DNA of 64,000 nt. Origin: Bog-756 sp963741055. Lineage in GTDB: Bacteria; Actinomycetota; Acidimicrobiia; Acidimicrobiales; RAAP-2. The number at the start of each line of letters is the position of its first letter. The first letter of the stretch is position 1. Made by a program: the position numbers and the translations under genes. The stretch lies in contig CAVUGU010000003.1 of the NCBI GenBank assembly GCA_963741055.1, positions 43,199 through 107,198 on the forward strand. The letters are read 5' to 3'. Shown in pieces: positions 1 to 8,610 of this stretch. The notes beneath the pieces were generated by a model. The model ran no database searches. It saw nothing but the letters and a program-made list of their open reading frames with translations, and was not told where the DNA came from.

Positions 1-256
1 TGCCGCCGTTGCCGAGCACCACCTCGTAACCGTCGGGGAGGGAGAACAGGTCGCGGAGTCCTTCCCGGATGCTCCCGACCACCGACTTGACCGTCCGCTG
101 ACGGTGGCTGGTCCCGAGATAGGTTCCCGACGCAGCGGCGAGGGCCTCGACCGCTTCGGGTCGGACCTTCGAGGGACCCGAGCCGAAGCGTCCGTCCACG
201 GGCAGCAGATTGGCCGGGATCTCGATGTCGGGGGCGTCGGTCACATATGGAATCAT
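1..256 (-). CDS. serC: Phosphoserine aminotransferase, N-terminal part (runs off the left edge)
   Basis: PLP enzyme that makes 3-phosphoserine from 3-phosphohydroxypyruvate with glutamate as amino donor, the second step of serine synthesis. Read on the minus strand from the ATG at 256, 85 residues are visible. They contain DGRFGSGPSKVRPE near residues 21-34 and GTYLGTSHRQ, the characteristic N-terminal region of actinobacterial-type SerC. The rest, including the PLP lysine, lies outside the window. The pathway partner serA is close by at 1552. The start codon is only 6 bp from the divergent aminotransferase start. Confidence 0.9.
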   Translation of the reverse strand, partial: MIPYVTDAPDIEIPANLLPVDGRFGSGPSKVRPEAVEALAAASGTYLGTSHRQRTVKSVVGSIREGLRDLFSLPDGYEVVLGNGG

Positions 257-262
257 GGCACC

Positions 263-1486
263 GTGGCGTCCTCAACCGAAATCGGTCAGCCTCGCATCTC
301 GGCGCGGGCGGCAGCGGTCGCGCCGTCCGCCACCCTCGCGGTCGATGCGAAGGCGAAGGCCCTTCGGGCACAGGGTGAGAACGTCATCGGCTTCGGTGCC
401 GGCGAGCCCGATTTCCCGACGCCGGAGCACATCGTTGTCGCCGCGGAAGAGGCGTGTCGCGATCCGCGCAACCACCGGTACACGCCGACCGCCGGACTGC
501 CCGAGTTGCGCGAGGCACTCGCCGTCAAGACGCGCCGCGACTCGGGGTTGGAGGTCGAAGCGTCGCAGGTGCTCGTGACCAACGGCGGCAAGCAAGCCGT
601 CGCCAACGCCTTCGCGGTGTTGTGCGACCCGGGCGACGAGGTTCTGGTGCTCGCCCCCTACTGGACGACCTATCCCGAGTCGATCGCCCTTGCCGGCGGT
701 GTGCCGGTCGTGGTCGAAACCGGCGTGGAAACCGGCTTCCGAGCGTCGGTGGAGCAGCTCGAGGCAGCCCTGACCGAGCGCACCAAGGTGCTGCTCTTCG
801 TATCGCCGTCCAACCCGACCGGCGCGGTCTACCCGCGGGCGGAGATCGAGGCGATCGGCCAATGGGCGGCCGATCGCGGGATCTGGGTGGTGACCGACGA
901 GATCTACGAGCATCTCGTCTACGGCGGCGCCGAGCACCACTCGATGCCGGTGGTGGTTCCCGATGTCGTCGACCGGTGCGTGGTGATCAACGGAGTGGCG
1001 AAGACCTACGCGATGACCGGTTGGCGGGTGGGCTGGCTGATCGGGCCTCCCGACGTGGTCACCGCCGCCACCAACCTGCAGTCCCACACCACCTCCAACG
1101 TCGCCAACGTCAGCCAGCGCGCCGCACTGGCCGCGGTGACCGGCGACCTCTCGGCAGTCGCCCAGATGCGGGAGGCCTTCGACCGCCGCCGGCTCACCAT
1201 GTACTCCATGCTCAACGAGATCGACGGTGTGACCTGCGCGTTGCCCGAGGGTGCCTTCTACGCGTTTCCTTGGATCGGCGATCTGCTCGGACGCGAGATC
1301 CGCGGCACTCGACCGGCGTCGAGCGTCGAGCTCGCCGAGGTGGCGATCGGAGAGGCCAAGGTGGCGGTGGTGCCGGGCGAGGCCTTCGGTGCGCCCGGTT
1401 ACTTCCGGATGTCCTACGCGCTCGCCGACGACGACCTCGTCGAGGGCATCTCGCGACTCGCCAAGCTGTTCCGCGACGTCGCGTGA
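263..1486 (+). CDS. Class I PLP-dependent aminotransferase, aspartate aminotransferase-like
   Basis: A 407-residue fold-type I aminotransferase, probably transferring the amino group between aspartate and 2-oxoglutarate. Visible hallmarks are the GFGAGEPDFPTP region near the N-terminus, SPSNPTGAVY around residue 181, and the PLP Schiff-base lysine in GVAKTYAMTGWRVGW (Lys247). The frame is open further upstream, but GTG at 263 puts the conserved ISARAAAVAPSATLAVDAKA region at the usual distance from the start and avoids overlap with divergent serC. Exact substrate (aspartate versus prephenate or another 2-oxoacid) cannot be read from the sequence. It sits between serC and serA, so a role in amino-acid synthesis is likely. 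Confidence 0.85.
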   Translation: MASSTEIGQPRISARAAAVAPSATLAVDAKAKALRAQGENVIGFGAGEPDFPTPEHIVVAAEEACRDPRNHRYTPTAGLPELREALAVKTRRDSGLEVEASQVLVTNGGKQAVANAFAVLCDPGDEVLVLAPYWTTYPESIALAGGVPVVVETGVETGFRASVEQLEAALTERTKVLLFVSPSNPTGAVYPRAEIEAIGQWAADRGIWVVTDEIYEHLVYGGAEHHSMPVVVPDVVDRCVVINGVAKTYAMTGWRVGWLIGPPDVVTAATNLQSHTTSNVANVSQRAALAAVTGDLSAVAQMREAFDRRRLTMYSMLNEIDGVTCALPEGAFYAFPWIGDLLGREIRGTRPASSVELAEVAIGEAKVAVVPGEAFGAPGYFRMSYALADDDLVEGISRLAKLFRDVA

Positions 1487-1551
1487 GCCCGTCTGCGTGA
1501 GTCCGCGGCCCCCTGCATCGGGGCCACGTCCCCGCCACAGAAAGGAACGCC

Positions 1552-3127
1552 ATGGCTAGAGTGCTCGTGACCGAACAATTGGCGCCTGCTGGACTCGAGC
1601 GTCTCGCCGACGCGGGCCACGAGGTCGACGTTCGGCTCGGTCTCTCCCCCGAAGAGCTCATCGAGGCGGTTGGCCGGCGCGGAGGCGCTGATCATCCGCT
1701 CGGCCACCACCGTGACAGCGGACGTGCTCGCGGCCGGCACCGACCTGGTCGTCGTCGGTCGGGCCGGCATCGGCCTCGACAACGTGGACGTGGCTGCGGC
1801 GACCGAGCGGGGCATCATGGTCGCCAACGCGCCGCAGTCGAACATCCTTTCGGCCGCGGAGCAGGCGATGGCCCTCCTGCTCGCCCAGGCGCGCAACATC
1901 CCCCAGGCCCACTCTGCCCTGGTCGGTGGCAAGTGGGAGCGATCGAAGTGGGAAGGGGTCGAGCTCCACGGGAAGACCCTCGGCATCGTGGGGCTCGGTC
2001 GGGTGGGTGCGCTCGTGGCCCAGCGCGCGCTCGCCTTCGGGATGCGCCTCGTCGCCTACGACCCCTTCGTGTCGGTCGAGCGAGCCCGCCACATGGGCGT
2101 GGAGCTGATGAGCCTCGAGGACCTCATGGCCGAATCGGATTTCGTGACGGTCCACCTCCCGAAGAACGCCGAGACCATGGGGCTGATCGGCAAGGACCTC
2201 CTGGCGAAGGCCAAGCCGGGTCTGCGGATCGTCAACACCGCCCGCGGCGGCATCGTCGACGAGGACGCCTTGGCGGAGGCGATCCGTTCGGGGAACGTGC
2301 AGGGCGCCGGGCTCGACGTCTTCGCCAAGGAGCCGACCACCGAGTCGCCGCTCTTCGAGCTTCCCTCCGTGGTGGTCGCCCCGCATCTCGGCGCCTCGAC
2401 CACCGAGGCGCAGGACAAGGCGGGCGTCACCATCGCGGAGCAGGTGATCCTCGCGCTGGCGGGTGACTTCGTACCCTTCGCGGTCAACGTCGCGGCGACC
2501 GACGTCTCCGAGACGGTCCGGCCCTTCATGGGACTCGCGGAGCAACTCGGGCGGATCCTCTCCTGCCTCAACGACGGGCTTCCCGACACCTTGGAGATCG
2601 AGTACCAGGGAGGCCTGGCCGGCGCCGGCACCGACATCCTCGGTCTCTCGGTCCTGAAAGGTGTCTTCGCCACGGCGACCGAGGAGCCGGTCTCCTACGT
2701 CAACGCACCCCAGCTCGCCGCCGAGCGCGGGCTCGAGGTACGCGAGACCTCGACGGTGACCGCCCACGACTACGTCAACCTGATCACGGTGCGCGGCGGC
2801 GGCCATTCGGTCGCCGGCACACTGACCGGCACCCGCGGCGAGCCGCACCTGGTGATGATGGACGACCACACGGTCGAGGTACCGCCCGCGCCCCAGATGG
2901 TGGTCGTCCGCAACGACGATCGTCCGGGGATGATCGGCGTGGTGGGCACTGTCCTCGGCGACGCGGACGTCTCGATCTCCTCGATGGCGGTCGGACCGTC
3001 GGAGACCGGCAACACCGCGCTCATGGTGCTCTCGACCGACAAGACCGTTCCCGAGGACGCGCTGGCGCGCCTGCGGGACGCGGCGGGGATCAGTGACGTT
3101 CACACCATCGAGCTGGCCGACGCGTGA
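1552..3127 (+). CDS. serA: D-3-phosphoglycerate dehydrogenase, long form with ACT domain (one frameshift)
   Basis: Oxidises 3-phosphoglycerate to 3-phosphohydroxypyruvate with NAD+, the first committed step of serine synthesis. ATG at 1552 follows AGAAAGGAACGCC, a good ribosome site. The N-terminus (residues 1-40) is in one frame and the rest in the next. One extra G near 1672 explains it: removing it gives a continuous EELIEAVAGAEALIIRS and a 524-residue protein, normal for the long actinobacterial form. The Rossmann glycine motif GIVGLGRVG, the catalytic Arg in NTARGGIVDEDAL and His in APHLGAST are present. The ASB domain and C-terminal ACT domain (serine feedback site in relatives) end at 3127. 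Confidence 0.92.
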
Positions 3128-3480
3128 GCAACGAAGGTGACGCGACCGGCGAGGGCCGATTCCGTACCGACCAGGTGATGACGATCTTCCGGTCACGCCG
3201 GCGGCCGGGCTCGGAGGCGGCCTATTCGGCGCTCGCCGAGGAGATGGCGGTCGCGGCCCGTGCGGTGCCGGGTTTCGTCGACTTCAAGACGTTCGACTCG
3301 GCCGACGGCGAGCACGTGACCGTGGCGACCTTCGACACCCCTGAGGCGCATCGAACGTGGCGCGACGACCCACGCCACGTGGCGGCACAGCAACGCGGTC
3401 GCGACGAGCTCTACAGCGAGTACTCGATCCAGGTCGGGCGCTGCGAGCACGTGACCAGCTGGTCGCTCGACGCGGAGTGA
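3124..3480 (+). CDS. Antibiotic biosynthesis monooxygenase (ABM) domain protein
   Basis: A 118-residue dimeric alpha+beta barrel type protein. The pattern VMTIFRSRRRPGSEAAYSAL, then VPGFVDFKTFDSADGEHVTV and FDTPEAHRTWRDDPRH, is typical of ABM-domain proteins, which include small cofactor-free monooxygenases, haem-degrading enzymes and many members without assigned function. GTG at 3124 overlaps the serA stop by 4 bp (GTGA), so it is probably translated from the serA transcript. The 4-bp gap to the convergent methyltransferase stop leaves no room for a terminator. Substrate unknown. Confidence 0.75.
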   Translation: MSNEGDATGEGRFRTDQVMTIFRSRRRPGSEAAYSALAEEMAVAARAVPGFVDFKTFDSADGEHVTVATFDTPEAHRTWRDDPRHVAAQQRGRDELYSEYSIQVGRCEHVTSWSLDAE

Positions 3481-3484
3481 CGGG

Positions 3485-4222
3485 TCAGCCAGTCGCTCTC
3501 GAGACGAGTAGCCGGTATCCCGCGTCGAAGGCGTCGAGCTCGGCGATCGAGCCGTATCGCGCGTCCCAGGCCCCGCTCTCGAGATCCGCACGCAGCCGCC
3601 GCATCGCGCGGTCGACGACCACCGGGTCGAGGCGGGCGAAGCCGGACATGTGGGCCCGCACCGTGGGATCGAGGTAGGCGAAGGGGCGGCACCAGTGCGC
3701 GCCGAGCACGCCATCCTCGAAGGAGCGACTCAGCGGCAGCACCGTGACGTCGGCAGCGAGCAGGCCGACGATCTCGTCGAAGGAAGGCCGATCGACGTCG
3801 ACGGCGCCGACCTCGGGCACGTAGTCGCGCACGATCCACTGCTCCAGGTGCACAGCCGGGTCGAAGGTGACGACCACCCGGAGCGGTGCGACCCGACAGA
3901 CCTCGGCGAACCCCCCGACTTCGTCGGTCCAGTGGTGGTTGGTCAACACCGCCAGCGCGGCACCCGCGGTGCGGTCCCCGAAGGGAAGGTGCTCGACCAC
4001 CCCGCGGACCACCGGTGCAGCACCGGGAGGTCGCTGCGAGATCATCAGCTCGGAAGGCTCGACGGCGACGACCGGACGGTCCGGTGGTTCGTAGGAGCCG
4101 GCACCTGCCCCCACGTTGAGCACCGGCGAGGCGTGGCCGAGCGCGTTCGCGATCGCCGCGGCCCAGGTCGGGTCGGTCCTTCGCCCCACCGAGTAGCCGA
4201 CGCCGATGCGGTCGTAGCGCAC
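3485..4222 (-). CDS. Class I SAM-dependent methyltransferase
   Basis: A 245-residue protein beginning RYDRIGVGYSVGRRTDP, typical of UbiE/Methyltransf_11-type enzymes. The SAM-binding motif I is VLNVGAGAGSYEP, followed by VVAVEPSELMISQRPP (acidic residue after strand 2) and the motif AGAALAVLTNHHWTD. The open frame begins further upstream at 4408, but the GTG at 4222 is immediately preceded by GGAGGAGT, an excellent ribosome site, and begins at the conserved N-terminus. Substrate unknown. A small membrane protein gene lies 40 bp upstream on the same strand and may be co-transcribed. Confidence 0.8.
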   Translation of the reverse strand: MRYDRIGVGYSVGRRTDPTWAAAIANALGHASPVLNVGAGAGSYEPPDRPVVAVEPSELMISQRPPGAAPVVRGVVEHLPFGDRTAGAALAVLTNHHWTDEVGGFAEVCRVAPLRVVVTFDPAVHLEQWIVRDYVPEVGAVDVDRPSFDEIVGLLAADVTVLPLSRSFEDGVLGAHWCRPFAYLDPTVRAHMSGFARLDPVVVDRAMRRLRADLESGAWDARYGSIAELDAFDAGYRLLVSRATG

Positions 4223-4262
4223 TCCTCCGGATGGGCCCGCGCCGGAGGCGCCGGGCACCTCC

Positions 4263-4439
4263 TCAGTCCCCGCGGTCCGGATTGGTCGGGACCGGAGGCC
4301 AGGTGTCGCCGACGATCGGGGGAAGGGTGCCCACGCCGGTGTTGTCCGCGCTGTTGATCCGTCGGAGAACCCGCTGCGCGACCGCGAACAGAGCTGCCAG
4401 CAGCGCAAGCCGGCGAAGCCAGGTGAGCAACCCCCTCAT
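4263..4439 (-). CDS. Small predicted membrane protein (58 aa)
   Basis: Short frame on the minus strand starting ATG at 4439: MRGLLTWLRRLALLAALFAV then AQRVLRRINSADN and a Pro-rich tail ending TNPDRGD. The first 20 residues form a basic, hydrophobic segment that could be a signal anchor or single membrane helix. No family recognised. It lies between the ferredoxin and methyltransferase genes with consistent orientation and short gaps, which is the main reason for calling it. The ribosome site is weak, so it could be spurious. Confidence 0.45.
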   Translation of the reverse strand: MRGLLTWLRRLALLAALFAVAQRVLRRINSADNTGVGTLPPIVGDTWPPVPTNPDRGD

Positions 4440-4513
4440 CGACAGCTCACCCTACGCGATCGCCTCGGACTCCGATGCGCCGCGATGTCGGGACCTTCGT
4501 AGGCCGGTCGTGC

Positions 4514-4723
4514 TCAGTCTCGCCGTTCGACCAGGACGAGGGCGAGGCGAGGGCAGCGGGCAATGGCACGCTCGGCGTGCTCGAGAAGGTCGGCGGGGAC
4601 CTCGCCCGGAGTGATGATCGGAAACCCCCACGGGTCGAGGCGAACGCCCTCGGGGAACACTTCGGCACACACTCCGTGGCCGTCGCAGGCGATCGGGTCG
4701 ACTACCAGAGCCACCCGTTTCAT
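4514..4723 (-). CDS. Small ferredoxin, [3Fe-4S] type
   Basis: A 69-residue single-cluster ferredoxin. The cysteines are in CDGHGVC (Cys13 and Cys19) and ARCPRLAL (Cys57). With the second Cys of the usual CxxCxxC absent (a Gly/His region instead), this matches the [3Fe-4S] ferredoxins common in actinobacteria. It would carry one electron at a time in the cytoplasm. ATG at 4723 overlaps the stop of the upstream NuoF-like gene by 4 bp (ATGA). That coupling suggests it exchanges electrons with the flavoprotein, whereas solo relatives often serve cytochromes P450. Confidence 0.88.
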   Translation of the reverse strand: MKRVALVVDPIACDGHGVCAEVFPEGVRLDPWGFPIITPGEVPADLLEHAERAIARCPRLALVLVERRD

Positions 4724-6003
4724 CGTCCGGACCGCCGGCGTCTCGTCTGGGGGACCGGAAGGAAGGATTCTGTGCCGGTGCGGCAGGGTCCGCGTTGGAG
4801 ATGGAGGGTCGCGTGCTCGTTGAACACCCGGAGCGCGCTGCGCACGAAGCGAGCGACACCGTCGGGGTGACGGCATGCGCCGCGTCCCTCGACCAGACCG
4901 CAGAGGACCGGGAGGTCCTTGATGCCGCCGCGCAGTGCAGAGGGCTGGAAGGCGAGCAGTTCCACCGTGCGGGCCAGCGCGGCGAGACCGTGGACACACG
5001 GCCCGCACTGGCCGGCTCCCTCGCCCTCCAGGTAGCCGACCACCCGGCTCACTTCGGCGAGCGGGCAGGTTCCTGACGGGAGGAGCGCGACCACTCCGGC
5101 TCCGATCGACGAACCCGCCTTTCTCGCGGCCTCTTCGGTCAGCGGCATTGCCATGGCCTCGGCGGTGGTGATCCAGCCACCCCCGTACCCGCCGAGCAGC
5201 ACCCCTTGCACCCGGCGCGCCTCTTCGGGTCCGAGCCGCAAGGCCGACGCGAGGGGGACTCCGAGCGGGACCTCGACGACCCGGGGTTCTTCCCACCGCC
5301 CGGTGACCGTGAGGAGCACGGTGCCGGGACACTCCGGAGTGCCGGCCGTGCGGAACCACGCGGCGCCGTAGCGAGCGATCAGGCCGATGTGGGCAAGCGA
5401 CTCGACATTCTGCACGAGCGTCGGCCGCCCTCCGACTCCCTGCTCGCGAATGGTGCGTACCCCGGCGAAGGTCGGGGTGGCCCGTTGACGCCCGACGATC
5501 GTGCTGACGACCGCGGTCTCCTGCCCGGCGAGGAACCGGTCGGGCGCCACCACGATCTCGAAGCTGCATCCGTCGCGTTCGAACTGCTGGCGCTCGTCGA
5601 GCGCGAGGCGCAGTGAAGGCACCGACGCCGAGGGAAGGTGGAGATAGACCTGCGAGGCACCGAGCGTGCGCGCCGCGACCACGGCGCCGTCGACCACGAG
5701 GTGGGGGACCCGCTCGAGGAGGATCCGGTCCTTCCCGCTCGCTGGCTCGCTCTCGGCCCCGTTGGCCACCACCACCGGTGCGCGCAGGAGGCTGCGCCGG
5801 ATCGATCGCCACTTGCTCGCGACGGGGAACCAGGCGCCACCGTGTCCGCGCACTCCGCTGCGCTCGAGCTCGTCGAGGAAGCTCCGGCCCTTCCAGGTGG
5901 GAAGGGGGCCCCACCGGTCGAGGTGATCGGCGAGAGGGGTCGGCCCTCCACCCACCCCCGCAAGGAGTCGGTCGACCCCGGTGGGGCCGGGCAGGGTCGG
6001 CAC
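4720..6003 (-). CDS. NuoF/RnfC-like FMN- and NADH-binding flavoprotein
   Basis: A 427-residue relative of NADH:quinone oxidoreductase subunit F. The FMN/NADH-binding region is visible as RGHGGAWFPVASKW and VVANGAESEPASGKDR, followed by an SLBB-type domain (VTVTGRWEEPRVVEVPLG) and a C-terminal iron-sulfur region with GAGQCGPC and RGACRHPDG. Canonical NuoF has CxxCxxC plus a distant Cys; the first Cys is Ala here, leaving three. GTG start at 6003. It is coupled to the ferredoxin gene and lies 45 bp after the ferric-reductase-like gene. A role in moving electrons between NAD(P)H, ferredoxin and the membrane cytochrome is an inference from context. Confidence 0.82.
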   Translation of the reverse strand: MPTLPGPTGVDRLLAGVGGGPTPLADHLDRWGPLPTWKGRSFLDELERSGVRGHGGAWFPVASKWRSIRRSLLRAPVVVANGAESEPASGKDRILLERVPHLVVDGAVVAARTLGASQVYLHLPSASVPSLRLALDERQQFERDGCSFEIVVAPDRFLAGQETAVVSTIVGRQRATPTFAGVRTIREQGVGGRPTLVQNVESLAHIGLIARYGAAWFRTAGTPECPGTVLLTVTGRWEEPRVVEVPLGVPLASALRLGPEEARRVQGVLLGGYGGGWITTAEAMAMPLTEEAARKAGSSIGAGVVALLPSGTCPLAEVSRVVGYLEGEGAGQCGPCVHGLAALARTVELLAFQPSALRGGIKDLPVLCGLVEGRGACRHPDGVARFVRSALRVFNEHATLHLQRGPCRTGTESFLPVPQTRRRRSGR

Positions 6004-6048
6004 TCGGAGCGGATCGGGTCGGCAGGGTGGTCGAGACAGTGGGTGGCG

Positions 6049-7206
6049 TCATCGATTCCCATCCGATGCTGCGCTCGCGGTGGTTCCCGACACGGTGCCG
6101 GACAGCGCGCCGGAGCGCTGGTCGACGTCGAGGGAGAGGACGAGCTCCAAGCGGACGGGGGCCCGGATCAAGGCGGCGATCGAACCGCCGCTCAAGGAGG
6201 TCACCTGACCCGAGTAGGGACCGAACATCACCGAGCCCGACGTCATCACGATGCCGCCTCCCGCGGCCGGCGACCCGGTCAGGACGACGGTGAGCGGCGT
6301 GGACGAGGAATCCTGCAGGTGCAGCGTGAGCGTGACCCTCTCGACACCTCCGTTTCCGAGCGCAGCCGACTGCGAGCCGGTGACTCCGACGGTGAAGGGC
6401 GGCGCGGGGACGGACGCCGAGGCAGAGGAGGACGATGCCGGCGTCGTCGTGGACGAAGTGGTGCTGCCGGTACCGCTGGTCGCAGCCGTCGCGTTCTTCC
6501 GGGCCAGCTGCGCGAGGAGCGCGTTCGAAGTTCCGGCCCGGCGGGACCAGCCGGGCCGCAGCGGTCCGGCGACTGCGAAGAGGGAGATGGCGAGCACCGT
6601 CGCCGCGGCGCCCACTGCAGCCGCAGCGCGACGGCGGGCGGGGAAGGCGCGCCCCGCGATCAGTCGCCAGGAAACTGCGCCGACGACCGCGCCGGCGCAG
6701 ACGATGTCCACGAACACGACGACCGGCTGGGTGGTGTCGGACCCGCTGCCGAGAGCGTGCACCATCGCAATGGGCCAGCAGAGGTACGCGAGCCAGTGGA
6801 CGAACCTCCACGCCCCGAACCCGATCCGCCGACGCAGCGCGCTGGTCACGAGCACCGCGAGCATCAGGTCGAAGGCAACCGCTCCGAGCCCGACATAAAG
6901 GGGTCGGTACTGGGTGCGGAAGGGTAGGAAGGCGTCGGCGATGCCGATGGGTACGTACCCGTCGCTCACCGTGGTGAGGACGTGGACGGCGACGAAGGTC
7001 AGGCAGAGCAGCGAGAGATCGCGGTGGACGGTCTGAGAGAGGAAGCGTGGCCACCGTTCGGTCGCCCAGCCGACCGAGGCGACCACCCCGAGGACCACCG
7101 TGGCGGTGAGGAGGACAAGCGCGACGATCCCGGTCGAACGGGTGAGGTACCAGAGGGCCTTCTGGCCCGATCCGCTCGCCAGCGCGGCGAGGGCGACGGT
7201 GCTCAT
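6049..7206 (-). CDS. Ferric-reductase-like transmembrane (diheme) protein with extracytoplasmic C-terminal domain
   Basis: A 385-residue protein. About six membrane helices fill residues 15-235, with paired histidines in VHRDLSLLCLTFVAVHV and RFVHWLAYLCWPIAMVHAL. These are the expected bis-heme ligands of ferric reductase-like/NOX-type proteins that carry electrons across the membrane. There is no cytoplasmic FAD/NADPH domain. A Ser/Thr-rich linker (STTSSTTTPASSSSAS) then leads to a beta-rich domain of about 100 residues that I do not recognise. The open frame extends upstream, but ATG at 7206 begins the first helix and is 4 bp downstream of the apbE stop. It probably partners with the NuoF-like protein and the ApbE substrate. 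Confidence 0.82.
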   Translation of the reverse strand: MSTVALAALASGSGQKALWYLTRSTGIVALVLLTATVVLGVVASVGWATERWPRFLSQTVHRDLSLLCLTFVAVHVLTTVSDGYVPIGIADAFLPFRTQYRPLYVGLGAVAFDLMLAVLVTSALRRRIGFGAWRFVHWLAYLCWPIAMVHALGSGSDTTQPVVVFVDIVCAGAVVGAVSWRLIAGRAFPARRRAAAAVGAAATVLAISLFAVAGPLRPGWSRRAGTSNALLAQLARKNATAATSGTGSTTSSTTTPASSSSASASVPAPPFTVGVTGSQSAALGNGGVERVTLTLHLQDSSSTPLTVVLTGSPAAGGGIVMTSGSVMFGPYSGQVTSLSGGSIAALIRAPVRLELVLSLDVDQRSGALSGTVSGTTASAASDGNR

Positions 7207-7210
7207 CGAT

Positions 7211-8197
7211 TCAGGTCCCGCCGGCCTCTGCTCCGACGTGGGTCTCGTCGCGCGGGTCGTTCGGCCATCCGCCGACGGCGAGGACCGAGCCGTCATGGGC
7301 CACCAGGCGGGCCGGGAGTCGGCGCTCCTCGAGCCACTCGACCGCCGCGGCACCCTTGATCATGGCGGCGGTCGAGGCCGTGTTGGCGTCCACACAGGTA
7401 GCGCCAGCCACCGACACCGTGCGCCAGGGCGCGTGGGCCGGCAGACCCGTCGAAGGGTCGATCAGATGGTGGACCCGATGGTTGCCGAGCCTCCACGCGC
7501 GCCGGCCGATTCCCGAAGTGGCGAGGCCGCCCGACGAGATCGTGACCGCAACCGGTGCGACGGCGTCACCACAGACGTCGGCGATACCGACGTCGAACCC
7601 TTTCTCCGGCGCGTCGCGGACCGACACGTCGCCGCCGAGGGAGACCAACACGCCACACCCGAGTCGCCCGGCAACTGCAGTCGCCGCGCGATCGGCGGCC
7701 CATGCCTTCCCGGTGGCACCGAGGTCGAGTGTCGTTCCGGCCGGCAGGGTGATCGTCGAATCGTCGGGGTCGATGATCACCGACTGCCATCCCGGCACGG
7801 GCTTCGGCGAGGGAAGTGTGCCGGTCCGTCCGCATGAGACCAATGAGAAGTCGAGGTCGTACCCGAGCCTGCACAGCGCATTCCCGACGGTCGGGTCGAC
7901 GGCTCCGTCGGTGAGGGCGGCCGCGCGGCAAGCGATGGTCACCGCCTCGAGGAGCTCGGCCGACACCGGTACGGGGCGGCCTGTACGCGCGGCGCGGTGG
8001 AGGTCCTCGATCTCCGAGTCGGGGCGGAACCGGCTCGCGACCAGATCCACACGTTCGAGCTCCTCGCGGAGGAGTCCGGCCGCGGCCACCAGAGCGCCGG
8101 GTTCGGTGACGACGAGATCCACTCGGGTCGACCAGATCCGGGTGCGGTAGATCGCGAGTTGATCCGGCCGTCGCGCCGTTTCGGCGAGAGTACTCAC
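7211..8197 (-). CDS. apbE: FAD:protein FMN transferase (ApbE family)
   Basis: A 328-residue Mg-dependent enzyme that attaches FMN covalently through phosphate to a Thr/Ser of extracytoplasmic redox proteins. Family motifs are DLGATGKAWAADRAA, SLGGDVSV, SGGLATSG and the metal-site region HHLIDPSTGLPA. No signal peptide is obvious. GTG at 8197 overlaps the stop of the Ser-rich protein by 4 bp, and 4 bp separate its stop from the ferric-reductase-like gene. The natural target would be a neighbour, but no FMN_bind domain is visible in the window. The Ser-rich upstream protein, which carries S-G-A-S and S-G-A-T motifs, is the best candidate. Confidence 0.92.
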   Translation of the reverse strand: MSTLAETARRPDQLAIYRTRIWSTRVDLVVTEPGALVAAAGLLREELERVDLVASRFRPDSEIEDLHRAARTGRPVPVSAELLEAVTIACRAAALTDGAVDPTVGNALCRLGYDLDFSLVSCGRTGTLPSPKPVPGWQSVIIDPDDSTITLPAGTTLDLGATGKAWAADRAATAVAGRLGCGVLVSLGGDVSVRDAPEKGFDVGIADVCGDAVAPVAVTISSGGLATSGIGRRAWRLGNHRVHHLIDPSTGLPAHAPWRTVSVAGATCVDANTASTAAMIKGAAAVEWLEERRLPARLVAHDGSVLAVGGWPNDPRDETHVGAEAGGT

Positions 8198-8574
8198 GTC
8201 GAACCGCTCACCACGGGGGCCGAACCGGATGAAACAGAGGGAGCGCTCGACGGAGGGGCGACGCCCGAGGAGCCCGAGGACTGGCCTCCGCTCGATTGGG
8301 TCGCGCCCGACGAGGAGGCACCCGACGAGGACGCGCCCGACGAAGAGTTGGTCGACTGACTCGGGGTGCCCGAGTTGCCACTCGGCGTCGAGGAGTGGCC
8401 GGGGAAGGCGTGGCTCACGTACGCGGCGAGGGCAGCGACGGCCGCGACCGACCCGATCGCGATCCCCTTGGTGATCGAGCGGGAACGCTGTAAGGCCGCG
8501 TCACGCAGGACGCGCGCGGAGCGGGTCGGATCCGACCGGAGCCGACCGTGGGTGGGAACCTTGCCCGACAGCAC
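8194..8574 (-). CDS. Exported or membrane-anchored Ser/Gly-rich protein
   Basis: A 126-residue protein with a basic N-terminus, one hydrophobic segment (about residues 37-54, GIAIGSVAAVAALAAYVS) and then about 70 residues dominated by Ser, Gly, Pro and Thr. The tail includes S-G-A-S at 79-82 and 84-87 and S-G-A-T at 89-92; the last resembles the S-G-A-T core of ApbE flavinylation sites. In other actinobacteria a small membrane-anchored FMN-binding protein often occupies this position, but no FMN_bind fold is present here. Start GTG at 8574 is the furthest upstream option. Coupled by 4-bp overlap to apbE. Function unknown. Confidence 0.6.
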   Translation of the reverse strand: MLSGKVPTHGRLRSDPTRSARVLRDAALQRSRSITKGIAIGSVAAVAALAAYVSHAFPGHSSTPSGNSGTPSQSTNSSSGASSSGASSSGATQSSGGQSSGSSGVAPPSSAPSVSSGSAPVVSGST

Positions 8575-8610
8575 CTGACGAGGACATCCAGTCGAGGGTA
8601 CGGCCGCAAG

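Noticed and set aside
1658..3196. A 512-codon minus-strand frame across serA
   Set aside because: Antisense shadow of serA with low-complexity composition and no recognisable domain.
5638..6927. A 429-codon plus-strand frame across the redox module
   Set aside because: Antisense to two well-supported genes, Arg/Gly-rich, no start signal.
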